Shown here: positions 11,847-21,704 of the stretch, in pieces
Numbering within the stretch: position 1 is the stretch's first letter
Layout of the letters: the number at the start of each line of letters is the position of its first letter
Assembly: GCA_038277395.1 (NCBI GenBank)
Contig: CM076193.1
Coordinates: 72,496,252 to 72,560,251 of the forward strand
Length of the DNA: 64,000 nucleotides
Direction of reading: 5' to 3'
Source of the DNA: Dryocosmus kuriphilus
Taxonomy: Eukaryota > Arthropoda > Insecta > Hymenoptera > Cynipidae
Position numbers and translations under genes: made by a program
Notes under the pieces: model-generated
Told to the model about the DNA's origin: nothing
The model's input: only the letters and a program-made list of their open reading frames with translations
Databases searched by the model: none

Positions 11847-12463
11847 CCTGAGAGGAATATTCAGAGCGGCCTGGAAACATGGAAGGGTTTTAAGAAATTT
11901 TAAGGGATTATAAATATTCTCGTGGGTTTTAAAAGATTTTAAAAGGATTTCAAGTAATTTTAAGAGATTTCCAAGGTTGTCGTAAATTTGAGAGATTTTT
12001 ACGAATTTTAAGTGTTGTGAAGTGATTTTAAATTTCAAAGTATCGAAACTGATATTATACGCAATTTATTAAAAAATTCAATAGTATTATTGCCGAAAAT
12101 TTTTTCGCATTTTGTTATGTCCCAGATTTTAAATTTCAGATTATTTTAAATTCTCGCCATAAGGTTCAGAAGTAAAGACAAGGACAACCGCTCATCAAGG
12201 ACTAGCGCTTAAAGGAATTAGTATGATAGGTAGAAACAATGAGAATTCGCCAATTAAACTATAAAAATTACACGTACATCTGAGAAGAATCTCTCATCTA
12301 ATTTAAGAAGGATTAAAGCATAAGAATAAATGTTAGCACATAAAATACCCTCTCCTTTGTCACCGTAGAATTAAGAAATACCGTAGTTAAAAAGGTAAGA
12401 GAGATAATGGGAAAATATGACTAATATCAAATAACCGGTCGAGAATCAAAAGTGCCAACGTCA

Positions 12464-12547
12464 GCGCGCGTGCTATAATACAGATTTGTGAGCGTACGTG
12501 CCGTAATACAGATTTGTAACCGCGCGTGCCATAATACAGATTTGCAT
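12464..12547. repeat. 28-bp tandem repeat x3 in U3
   Basis: Three units with the core ATAATACAGATTTG; CAGATTTG begins at 12481, 12509 and 12537. Spacers are CpG-rich (GAGCGTACGTGCC, AACCGCGCGTGCC). The position immediately upstream of the TATA box suggests transcription-factor sites. The copy in the 3' LTR keeps the same structure. Confidence 0.85.
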
Positions 12548-12578
12548 ATATCTCCTCTCAACAAGGGGATGGGTCTCC

Positions 12579-12586
12579 TATAAAAA
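12579..12586 (+). promoter_or_regulatory. TATA box of the 5' LTR promoter
   Basis: TATAAAAA lies downstream of the three 28-bp repeats, which are candidate enhancer modules, and about 35 bp upstream of the GAGGTATCGACG region where initiation would be expected. The identical box in the 3' LTR is at 28455-28462. Confidence 0.7.
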
Positions 12587-12957
12587 CCCCGTTCGATGAG
12601 GTATCGACGTCTTTGCGTTCTGAAAAGTTACATTGTACACGTCGTTCTCCGAGATCAGTTAAATAACCTCAAGTAACTAGTAATCACTTTGTAAAAGTAG
12701 TCCTCTGTGATCAGTTAAACAACCTCAGGTAGCAAGAGAAAGTAGTCAACTATTAAGTATTTCTTCTTGTGAATGTAGCCCTCTGAGATCAGTTAAATAA
12801 CCTCAAGTAACAAGTGGTTATCTTGTAAAAGTAGTCCTCTGTGATCGGATGAATAACCTCAAGTTACAATTAATTTTCTAGTAGTGAACAAAGTCCCTTT
12901 GATTTCGGCTAAGAATCAAAGTAAAGTCTACTTCGGGTTAAAACTAAAGTGTATATA

Positions 12958-13867
12958 CGAGGGCCTACCCAAAAGAAACCGAACTGATGTTGTGGAGAGC
13001 GGAGTTGTTGTAGTACCGGGTTTTTGCCGGTAGGTGCGTGTAGAGGCACTTTTCACCAGTTAGTATGCCAACTGCTATCACTGTGTAAGGTTGCATTTGG
13101 TGTGTGTAATTTTTTTTGTGACTGTTGCTTTGCGCGCTCGTCGTTTTTTGTGATGGTTGATTTTCGTGATCAGCGTGCCAACGTGAGGTTTTGCTTCCTG
13201 CTCGGGAAAACGGGCACAGAAACTCTTCAAATGTTAAAAACGGCCTACAAGGATGATGCTATGGGAAAAAACTCAAGTGTTCGAGTGGTTTTCTCGTTTT
13301 AAAAGTGGGGAAATGTCAATTGACGATCAACCTCGCTCTGGACGTCCTTCGACGGCCCGAACCGACGAAAAATGTTGAAAAAATTCATGAAATCATCCTG
13401 GAAGATCTACCTGGAAGTCTTGAAAAGATTGCGCAACAGTTTACGACGGAAAAGGCCTGATTTGTGGCAGTCGGGGGACTGGTTTTTCCACCACGACAAC
13501 GCCCCTGCTCACACAGCTCTTTCTGTGCGCCGATTTTTGACCAAAAATAGCATGGCCACTGTTCCTCACCCACCCTATTCACCCGATTTAGCCCCCTGTG
13601 ACTTTTTTTTTATTCCCCCGAATGAAAAGGGAAATGAAAGGAAAGCGTTTTGGGGACGTAGCTTAAGTGAAGGAAAAAACGACGGAGGCGCTGTCAAGCA
13701 TCACAAAAGAGGAATTTAAAAAATGTTTCGAACAATGGAATAAGAGATTAGATAAGTGTATTGTCTCCAATGGAGAGTACTTTGAAGGAGATTAAATGTT
13801 TTTTGTAGAAAAATCAAAATAATAACTTTGTACAGAAGTAGTTCGGTTTCTTTTGGGTAGGCCCTCG
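12958..13867 (+). mobile_element. Internally deleted mariner, copy 2 (inside the 5' LTR)
   Basis: A 910-bp element, same family as 1507-2413, with the same TIRs and TA duplication (12956-12957 and 13868-13869). The 3' LTR has an uninterrupted TATATATA at the same point, so the mariner arrived after the retroelement integrated. It shares the overall internal deletion with copy 1 but differs in 27 nt at the junction (see findings). Confidence 0.96.
13153..13795 (+). pseudogene. Mariner transposase remnant (copy 2)
   Basis: The N-terminal half starts at ATG 13153 and is frameshifted by an extra A near 13265-13270. The C-terminal half keeps HHDNAPAHTAL and YSPDLAPCDFFF but has further single-base indels. 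The junction at 13407 places EVLKRLRNSLRRKRPDLW immediately after the REIILED region, so the central catalytic segment is missing. Not functional. Confidence 0.9.
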
Positions 13868-13983
13868 TATATCCGGAAAAGAACTTACGAGTGGATTCGA
13901 TCTGTCGAAGTACGTTCGTGTATCGCTCGATCAGTGAAAGGAAGAGATACTTCGATTACGGTTCTCTCCCCTCTCACTCTAGC

Positions 13984-14172
13984 CAAACTACCCGTGTGAA
14001 TTGGTCTCGCCGTTGCCAAGTTCGGAATAGGGATACAAGCGACGAACAAACTACCCCTGTGAATTGGTCTCGCCGTTGCCAAGTTCGAAATAGGGATACA
14101 AGCGACGAACAAACTACCCCTGTGAACTGCCCGCGTCGTTGTCAGCTCGGAATAGGGACAAAAGCGACGAAA
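13984..14172. repeat. 63-bp tandem repeat x3 in the LTR (R region)
   Basis: Units begin CAAACTACCC at 13984, 14047 and 14110 and share GTCTCGCCGTTGCC and GGATACAAGCGACGAA. The third is more diverged. The unit length is a multiple of three, so both strands show long open frames, but these lack good starts and I treat them as repeat artefacts. Same structure at 28956-29144. Confidence 0.9.
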
Positions 14173-14263
14173 CAACTTTCTCTCGCCCTTTTGAACAAAA
14201 AGGTAAATTTTAAGTAACAACTATATATCTGTTCTCATCTTTATTTTCTTTCTACTTAATTGT

Positions 14264-14269
14264 AATAAA
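14264..14269 (+). terminator. LTR polyadenylation signal (5' LTR copy)
   Basis: AATAAA followed by a T-rich stretch. The matching functional copy in the 3' LTR is at 29236-29241. With the TATA box at 12579 it implies an unusually long R region of about 0.7-0.8 kb. Confidence 0.65.
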
Positions 14270-14465
14270 CACATTTTACTCTATATATCTGTGTACTACT
14301 TTCATTTATAATTACACGATCCGCATAGGGTTGACAAGTGACAACGATCCCACACAAATAATTGGTCAGGACTTACCATCCTGACAATAATCAGCGATAC
14401 AAGCCTCTTCTACTTTTCCAATTCCATACTACCTTTGCCTTAACTCGGGACGTAACAGCTGATTT

Positions 14466-14483
14466 TGGTGGCAGCGGTGGGAT
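14466..14483 (+). other. Primer binding site (tRNA-Leu type)
   Basis: TGGTGGCAGCGGTGGGAT starts 8 nt after the LTR. Its complement matches the 3' end of animal tRNA-Leu (AAG type), which ends CCCACCGCTGCCA plus CCA. This is the start of minus-strand DNA synthesis. Confidence 0.8.
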
Positions 14484-15617
14484 GTCACTTTTGTAATTGT
14501 AAATTTTAAATTTACATCAAAAATTAAATTTCGAAAACCTAAATTCAGTGTTGAAAACAAAATTTAAATTCAGTGTACTTTTAAGATAGAAAATCTGTAC
14601 AAGCACTCGAGAGTATCAGTCTTTTTTGGGTTCGTTGCACGGCCACCTTCGGTGTAAAGCAAAGTTCGAGGTGCTTTTAGGCGTTGGCATACTTCGCGTG
14701 TTCGCAAGCCCTACCATCGTCAATAAACCTACAATTTATCCTGATTTAACCTTGTATGTACTCTTTGTAGCAAGATTGTACAAGTGAAGGATTTAAAACA
14801 ACGAAAAATTCATATTGTAACGCTACGCAAACTTAAAATAATATCGCCGAGTCGTCAAAAAGAAACTGAAGCATTTAAGTCACCGCGCGATAGAGTCATA
14901 TCTCGCGTCAAAGGCAGCATAAGTTCTCTGCAGACAGTGCATCGGAAAGACTAAGTTCCGTGCAGGCACACGCATCGTGTCTGACTCTGTTAGGTTACAT
15001 CACTGAAAGAGTTACGCGCTCTATTCAAGTCACTGCACTACACGAGAGAACGAACTTGAGGCTGACCATATTCGCTTATACCACTTCAGGTTCACCGCAC
15101 TCTCGCATGAAGAACGCGCGAGTCTAACCAAGCGCAGCATGATCTACTGAAAGTCACGTTTGATGCACTTTAGTAACGTTCTCTTTATTCAAATCACTTA
15201 CGTTTATTTCATATCAACATATTCTAAAATCTGTTAACGAACTAAGTGTTCTAATGAAAAATATATTACATCACGAAATTCTTTCGCATAAGACATTAAA
15301 ATTAGAAGTATAAAACAAGCTTAATTCAAAGATTCAACAATTCTAAATCCAGAATCAAGCGTCTATCTGCAGCGCAACTAGTAAAGTAGCCTGTAGGTAG
15401 CATACTTGACAAGGTCACTGCGTGTTACCAGTGAAACGTGACTCACGCTAGTAAAGTGGCGTTCCACTTGTAGCACAAATAGAACTTAATCTTTGGTTCA
15501 CATAACAAATAGAATCATTTTATAAAATCAAATATCACGAAGTTTAAAATTGCTCATATCCGAGTTTTAAGCACAAAAGTTCATTTTAATTATCAGTAAA
15601 ACAAAATTTCATCAAAA
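14484..15617 (+). other. Retroelement 5' leader
   Basis: About 1.13 kb between primer site and gag without a convincing ORF. It presumably carries packaging signals. It contains short repeats of CTAGTAAAGTRGC near 15378 and 15449. Confidence 0.6.
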
Positions 15618-16721
15618 ATGCCTAATGAAACAACTTTCGGAGGCGATGTTTCTCGTACCCTCAATGACGCTATGATCACGTCTATGGCGGAATGTTTCGC
15701 ACTACAACAAGGAGTAATGAACATTCCCACATATGATGGAAAGAACATGCCCGTTAGGGATTTTATTCAGGATATAGTGAATGGAGAATCAAGTGTACCA
15801 CCCAATTGCGAAAAACAATATATAAAAGCGGTTTTAGCTAGGCTGAAGGGTGCTGCTAGGGACAGTACCCATGGAAAAACCTTTAATAGTATCGACGAAT
15901 TGATCAAACATTTAAAGCAGCGCTTTGCTCCGCGAAAATCGTATTCTTGGTATATACATGAAATCTCTACCATCCGAATGCACCGAGATGAAAATGTCAG
16001 TGAATTCTTTGATCGAGTAGTATTATTGAGATCAGGAGCTCAAGCAGCTCTCGAAGACAAATATGAAAATGTGGGTCAATTGTTAGCCCCATTAAACGAC
16101 TGTGCTCTCGAAGCATTTAAGCGTGGGCTGCCGGATAGTATATCAGGCCTGGTTGAGGCATGTAATCCAAAAGATTTAGAAACAGCACTAAAAGTTGCGC
16201 TTGAATATGAATCTAGACATCAATTGCACACTCAAATGCCGACTAGCTTTTACCGCGATTCACGATATCAACAACCATATTATCCAGGATCACGAGATCG
16301 TAGCTCCGGTCCGCATGTTCGTTTTGCGACTTCCCCAGACTCATATAAAGCTCCGGATACGATACAACATATTACCGGAGTAGCAAAACGTCCGTACTCC
16401 CCAGGACTCTCTAATCATCCGAATAATTACCATCCTCCCTATCAACAACCCCATACGCCCTACAATCAATACCAAAATTATTCAAATGAACGCTCGAGAA
16501 ATGCAGAATATTCCTATCAGAATAATTCTCGAGGAGGAGTCAGCACTCCACCACGATCTCAGTCACCTGCTCCTCAACATAGAGAAAATTTAAACTACAA
16601 CTCTACTCGCCGAGCCGACGCAACGACGGGCACAGAGAATTCAGGGCGTCAAACGAGCGTAAAAATTTTGAAAAGGCGCGACAAATCTACCATGCCAAGC
16701 TCTGTCGAGAATCCCCAGTAG
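15618..16721 (+). CDS. gag: Gag-like structural protein
   Basis: A 367-aa intact ORF. Residues about 30-200 resemble a retrotransposon Gag/capsid domain (FIQDIVNG, RLKGAARD, FDRVVLL, AFKRGLPD). The C-terminal third is rich in Tyr, Pro, Gln, Asn and Ser and has no CCHC knuckle, as in errantiviral Gag. The ATG at 15618 follows an A-rich context. The pol frame is open in the -1 register across the last part of gag, so pol could be made by -1 frameshifting; I could not identify a standard slippery heptamer in the right register. The protein would assemble cytoplasmic particles and bind genomic RNA. Confidence 0.9.
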   Translation: MPNETTFGGDVSRTLNDAMITSMAECFALQQGVMNIPTYDGKNMPVRDFIQDIVNGESSVPPNCEKQYIKAVLARLKGAARDSTHGKTFNSIDELIKHLKQRFAPRKSYSWYIHEISTIRMHRDENVSEFFDRVVLLRSGAQAALEDKYENVGQLLAPLNDCALEAFKRGLPDSISGLVEACNPKDLETALKVALEYESRHQLHTQMPTSFYRDSRYQQPYYPGSRDRSSGPHVRFATSPDSYKAPDTIQHITGVAKRPYSPGLSNHPNNYHPPYQQPHTPYNQYQNYSNERSRNAEYSYQNNSRGGVSTPPRSQSPAPQHRENLNYNSTRRADATTGTENSGRQTSVKILKRRDKSTMPSSVENPQ

Positions 16722-16723
16722 TA

Positions 16724-16976
16724 GAATTCTCATCCCCTGATTTTTCAAAACCTAATACCTCATTCTTGATTGATACCGGAGCCGATGTCAATATAATAAA
16801 ACTAGATTCCTTAGAAGAGGACTTGATGGTTAATGAAGAGGAACCTGTAGAAATCACAGGTATAACTCATGTGAGGATATCTACTATAGGTACGGTAAAA
16901 ATATTCATAGAAGATTCTGTGGTTACATTTCACGTAGTATCATCGGACTTTCCCATAAACGTGGATGGAATCATTA
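16724..16976 (+). pseudogene. Retroelement aspartic protease region
   Basis: Contains the active-site motif FLIDTGADVNII near 16760-16800. It is followed by the small beta-rich stretch (HVRISTIGTVKIFI, VTFHVVSSDFPI) typical of gypsy-type proteases. It is read in the -1 frame relative to gag and has no stop between the gag overlap and the frame break at about 16977. The role is maturation of Gag and Pol. Confidence 0.85.
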
Positions 16977-18846
16977 GGCCGCGAATATCTTCTCCAAGAG
17001 AGGGTGGAGATTTCTTTTTGGCACAATACAATAGTCATTCATTCTAGAGCAACAAAGCCTATCCCTTTTATCGACATGGAATCAAAGAACGCACAAGAGC
17101 TTATAGAGGATTATAAAGGAACAGGAAAAGGAACGGTTAAAATCAAGGCTAGAACTAAACAAGTAATCCCGGTGCGCATCATAAATAAAGATATGAAGGA
17201 AGGGTACCTGCCCTTGATAAATACTAGGGAAGGACTATTAATAGGAGAAGCTGTGGTCTCGAATTCCAATGGAGTTAGCCATGTCTATGCGATTAACACC
17301 ACCGAAGAAGACCTTGAAGTGGAAATAGATCCGCAGCAACTCATCCCTTTTGAATATCATAAGCTACCAGGAGACAAGGACGCAGAATCAACTGATGAAG
17401 ATCACGCACCACCCGAAAATAGGCTAGAAGCTATCCTGGACAAACTACAATTAGGACACCTTAACGAAGAAGAAAGGGAACATGTACTCAAGATAGTCGA
17501 AGAATATCCAGATGTCTTCTACCTACCAGGGGAACGATTACATCCTACGCACTTAGTCCATCATAGGATACATGTAAAGGATGACATTCCCATTCATGTC
17601 CGTCCTTATCGGTTTTCCCCTTCACAAAAGGAGGAAGGAAAACTTGTGCTAGACAAAATGCTCACTGAAGGGGCAATAGGACATTCCAACTCCCCTTACA
17701 ACTCTCCCATGTTAATAATTCCAAAGAAGTTGGATCATACTGGAAAAAGGAAATATAGGATAGTGATAGACTATCGACTTTTGAATGAAAAAACAATCGG
17801 CGATGCGTATCCACTGCCAAATATATCCGAAATTTTGGATCATTTAGGAAAGGCACAATACTTCACAGTTTTTGATTTGGCGAGCGAATTTCACCAAATA
17901 GAATTAGATCCCAGAGATAGACCGAAAACTGCCTTCTCCTTCTTAAATGGACACTATGAATACATCAGAATGCCATGGGGTTGAAATCATCCCCTGCAAC
18001 ATTCCAACGATTAATGGACCAAGTGCTTTTGGGATTGCAGGGTGAGGAGTTGTTCATTTACCTGGACGATATAGTGGTTTACGCCGAAACCCTTGAAGAT
18101 CATGAGAAAAAGGAAAGACGCCTTCTCAACCGACTAAGAGAAGCCAACCTTTCATTACAACCCGACAAATGCGAATTCCTTTTCAAGGAAATAACTTATT
18201 TGGGACATATCATCAGTGAAGAAGGAGTGAAGCCTGATCCTAAAAAGATTGAGGCAGTTGAAGAATTCCCTAAACCCAAAAATCCTAAGAATATAAAAAC
18301 AATTTCTAGGATTAGTAGGATATTATCGGAAATTCATCAAGGACTTCGCGGCTAGATCGAAACCTCTAACAAACCTATTGAAGAAAGAAACACCTTTCGA
18401 GTGGAGTGATGAAGCGGAAGAAAGTTTTCAAGATTTAAGGCAGGCCTTATGCGAAGGTCCTATTCTACAATACCATTACAATAAACCTTTTACTATAACT
18501 ACTGACGCCTCTGGATATGCAGTTGGTGCAGTACTGAGCCAAGAAAAGGATGGGATAGATCTTCCAATTTCATATTTCTCCCACGTCTTGAACAATGCAG
18601 AGTGCAACTATTCCACTACGGAAAAGGAGTGTTTAGCCGTTCTATATGCAGTACACCAGTATCGTCCATACATCTATGGAAGAGAATTCACACTGGTTAG
18701 CGACCATGAACCTTTAAGGTGGATAGATACAGTGAAGGATCCTGGTCAAAGACTGATCCGATGGCGATTAAAATTAAGAGACTATGAGTATACTTTTAAG
18801 TACAAGCCTGGGAAATTAAACACCAATGCCGATGCACTTTCCCGGA
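16977..18846 (+). pseudogene. Reverse transcriptase and RNase H region
   Basis: RT landmarks: VLDKMLTEGAI, RIVIDYRLLNEKT, FDLASEFHQIEL (near 17869), SSPATFQRLMD, YLDDIVVYAE (near 18059) and YLGHIISEEG (near 18198). RNase H landmarks: ITTDASGYAVGAVLSQ (near 18495), STTEKECLAVLYAV (near 18614) and SDHEPLRW (near 18700), ending at ADALSRNP near 18850. Two frame breaks fall in RT (about 17980 and 18306). The enzyme copies RNA into DNA from the tRNA-Leu primer. Confidence 0.92.
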
Positions 18847-20011
18847 ATCCTATAGTGGAAAATCCGTCAGACGAAAGTATAATCAAGAAAAATGAGGACT
18901 CACCCAGATTGCTTCCAATGCGTACTCAACAAGTTAGTGAAAAGGTGCCAACTAAGATCAATCAGAAAATAAATAAACCCACAATAATTGCAACAAAAAA
19001 GACTCTAGCTAAAGACCCTGCTTCTAAACCATCCACTTCAGGAATATTAAAATCAAGAATTCCCAAGTTTCATTTAGAAAGCCAAACACAGTCTTCATCT
19101 AGTGAGTCAACCAGCAACTTGAATCAAAGCACTATAAGTAAACGACTACTCCGTCGGAGAATGGAAGAAAAGAAAATGCGGCCCAACTGTCAAGAGACCA
19201 CCTCAGATTCAGAAAATAGCTCAACTGATATAGATAAACCTGTACCTCCCATACTCCGGAAAAGCAGAAGTACCTTACCTAGTTTGGAAGTACCCTTGGC
19301 AGAAATCCCGCCAGTTTATACACCAAAAAGCGCACCAGCAACAGATACTGAAAATTTTCAGGAATTATTTCGGGAACAAGGAATTCAAGAAGAACAAACA
19401 GAGCAAACAGAAAAGGGGAACGTCATAGTTATAAGCCCTCCACAAAGTGATAGTGAAGAAAGTACATCAGACGAGGAAGGCAAGGAAACAAGCCAATCAA
19501 GAATAACCAGAAAAGAATTGTCGAATTCTTTTTCTCGTTTTAATAAATCGTTGATAACTCATAAAGACTTGGTGGAGGAAGCAATGGCAGAAGCAAGAAA
19601 TAAATCACGTGAAGTTACGACCATATCAGAAGGAGAAGAGGATCCAGATGTCCTTCACACAATAGAAGACCTAGAGCCTGACAGCGAAACAGAATTCGTC
19701 AAAAGGATAGATTCCAAGATACATAAAGCCGAAGAGGAATTGAGAAAATCTCAATTAGAAGAATTAATGGCCAAGGAAGGAAGTCACAGCTCAGAATCCT
19801 GTGTACAGGACGAGATATCTCCTCCTAAGGAGATTTATCCGGAAACAAGGACTCGAAAAAGTGTGACTTTCGCTGATCATCCACACACTCCCTCTACATC
19901 CAATGTGCCATCTTCAATACGCCAATCGGATTACGGATTACCACAAGGGTTATCAACCCCCTTTCAACAAATGAAAAAAAAAAAACTGATCATGAGGAAG
20001 ACCTAACAACC
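18847..20011 (+). CDS. Long acidic Ser/Glu-rich linker between RNase H and integrase
   Basis: About 385 residues continue the RNase H frame (frame ends at 20006). They are very rich in Ser, Glu, Lys, Thr and Pro with low complexity, and match no domain I know. Related gypsy elements have only a short spacer here. Another stretch of about 200 residues with the usual spacer motifs (RNNLTYLRGNYVHFL, FRISKQGD) follows in the next frame before the integrase zinc region. The run of 12 A at 19974-19985 joins the two frames. It could be an insertion in Pol or, if translated separately, an additional product. Confidence 0.7.
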
Positions 20012-21665
20012 ATGAAATTCAACGATAATCAAGAACCGAGTCAAGCGAAAACGGATTCACTGGACACAGATTCTACTCTCGCTTCAAAAGTAATAAGTCC
20101 ACGAGCTGACCATACGCATACACACATCACTGTCGTCCCAGAACTAGCGCCTGAAGAAATTACGCAGTTCGTGCACGCAGAAAAGAAATCTAAAATACAG
20201 AGTTCCAGAAATAACCTAACCTACCTAAGGGGAAATTATGTTCATTTTCTTTCAGAAGATTGTGAATTCACCACCCCTATAGGGCGACTATTGATAGACA
20301 TAAAGGCAATTGACCCAAGAGAAATAAAAGAACAATGTCCTAAACTAGGTCAAGTCCTGGTAACTCCTCGAGGGAATGACAAAATCTATACAGTGATTAT
20401 AAAACAAAATCACTTTGACGAACTACAAAAGGAAAATTTAAGAATTGGGCTACACAATTTGAAAGTGGCTCTAGCAAGAGAAGATGTTAAAAATTTCAGA
20501 ATTTCAAAACAAGGGGACTTGACTGAATCAATGCCTGAAGGCAGATTTCTGAATATATTGAGAGAAGCTTTTGAAAATAGTGGCATTGAAATAACGATGT
20601 GCTATGGAGGTGTGCGTATACCCCCTGATAAATGTAGGGAAGAGATAATAATCGAGAATCATCGAAGTAAGGTAGGAGGTCATAAGGGATGCAATAAGAC
20701 ATACGGAAGAATACGTGAACGATACATGTGGCCAGGAATGAAAGAACAAGTTACTGAATTCGTAAGAAAATGTAAAACATGTCAAGAACAAAAAATAATA
20801 CGGGCAAGGACCCACGAACCCATGATCATCACAGATACACCGCTAGATGCGTTCGACAAGGTATCCCTCGATACAGAAGGACCTCTTCCCATCACTCCTG
20901 ATGGAAATCGACATATCCTGACTATGCAAGAAAATCTAACTAAGTATTGTATAGCAGTTGTAATACCTGACATTACAGCTATTACTATCGCACACGCTAT
21001 AGCCAAAAATTTAATTTCAATATATGGCGCTCCAAAAGCCATATTGACCGACCGAGGAAGCGCCCTCATAGGAACCCTTCTCGCGAATCTGTCCAAAATA
21101 TTTGGAATCAAACAAATTACGACATCAGGTTATCGACCTCAGTCGAATGGCTCTTTGGAAAGAAGTCATGCCGTGTTAATTGATTATATCAGATCTTATG
21201 TCGATTACTATGATGATTGGGATAAATTGTTACCATTTTCAATGTTTTCCTACAATACGTCAATACACGAAGCAACAAAATTCACCCCTTTTGAATTAGT
21301 ATTCGGAAAGATTGCGCGCACTCCCAGTTCATTTCCAACGGAAGAAAAACTGCAAACTTACGGTTCCTACCTTAAAGAGTTAATAACGCGACTATCCGAA
21401 GCCAAGGATATAGCAGCGAAAAATCTAATTCATGCAAAGCAAAAATCCAAAGCTCTCTACGACCGAAAATTTAAACACCTTCCATGGAAAAGTAGGAGAC
21501 AAAGTTTATGTAACAAAAGAAACAAAATTTAATAAACTCGATAATAAAAGTCATGGCCCTTACACAATCACAGACTTACTAGACAAACATACTGCAATCT
21601 TAGAAACGACTGACGGAAGACGTTTTCAAAAACATGTAGACAAGTTAAAAATTGCCTACGAATAA
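20012..21665 (+). pseudogene. Integrase region of Pol
   Basis: The N-terminal HHCC zinc region is at about 20655-20785 (ENHRSKVGGHKG, then CKTCQ). The DDE core has D in SLDTEGPL (near 20868), D in ILTDRGSAL (near 21045) and E in SNGSLERSH (near 21145). LTKYCIAVV and KFTPFELVFGKIARTP are typical of the gypsy/17.6/412 group. A one-base frame change near 21488 moves the last domain (GDKVYVTKE, GPYTITDLL) into another frame ending at 21665. The enzyme inserts the cDNA; the 4-bp target duplication fits this group. Confidence 0.92.
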
Positions 21666-21701
21666 AAATTTCAAATTTTATTAACACAATTTTAAAATTA
21701 C

Positions 21702-21703
21702 AG
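21702..21703 (+). promoter_or_regulatory. Splice acceptor before the dsRBD ORF
   Basis: TTTTAAAATTACAG ends one base before ATG 21705. The flush position suggests that the ORF is translated from a spliced subgenomic mRNA, like env. A likely donor is AAG|GTAAAT in the LTR at 14200-14208, but this is not proven. Confidence 0.5.
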
Positions 21704-21704
21704 A

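Larger units (their letters stand above)
12113..14457 (+). repeat. 5' LTR (interrupted by a mariner)
   Basis: Starts TGTTATGTCCCAG and ends GGGACGTAACA. Without the mariner (12958-13867 plus one TA) it matches the 3' LTR closely. I count roughly 15 substitutions and single-base indels over 1.44 kb. It contains a 28-bp repeat present three times (about 12464-12547, core ATAATACAGATTTG), a TATAAAAA box, at least four GATCAGTTAAATAACCTCA-type modules (12653-12870), three 63-bp repeats (13984-14172) and an AATAAA signal. An AAG|GTAAAT sequence at 14200-14208 is a possible 5' splice donor for subgenomic RNAs. Confidence 0.95.
16622..21665 (+). pseudogene. pol: Pol polyprotein, interrupted by frameshifts
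   Basis: The order is protease, reverse transcriptase, RNase H, a long acidic linker and integrase, as in gypsy/errantivirus Pol apart from the linker. The reading frame changes at about 16977, 17980, 18306, in the A12 run at 19974-19985, and near 21488. Each change fits one missing or extra base, mostly in or beside short homopolymers. All catalytic motifs I looked for are present. Because gag, the small accessory ORF and env are open and the LTRs are young, assembly indels are a real alternative to mutation. As written, this copy cannot make a complete Pol. Confidence 0.92.

Noticed and set aside
11027..11851. Long open frames across the gap
   Set aside because: They consist mostly of N; the real sequence is a duplicated non-coding block.
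12464..12870. CRISPR-like regular repeats
   Set aside because: Repeat and spacer units are related to each other, lie inside a retroelement LTR and the sequence is eukaryotic.
13885..14220. Open frames of about 110 codons on both strands in the LTRs (also 28863-29192)
   Set aside because: They arise from three 63-bp repeats, a multiple of three; starts are not ATG and no family pattern is present.
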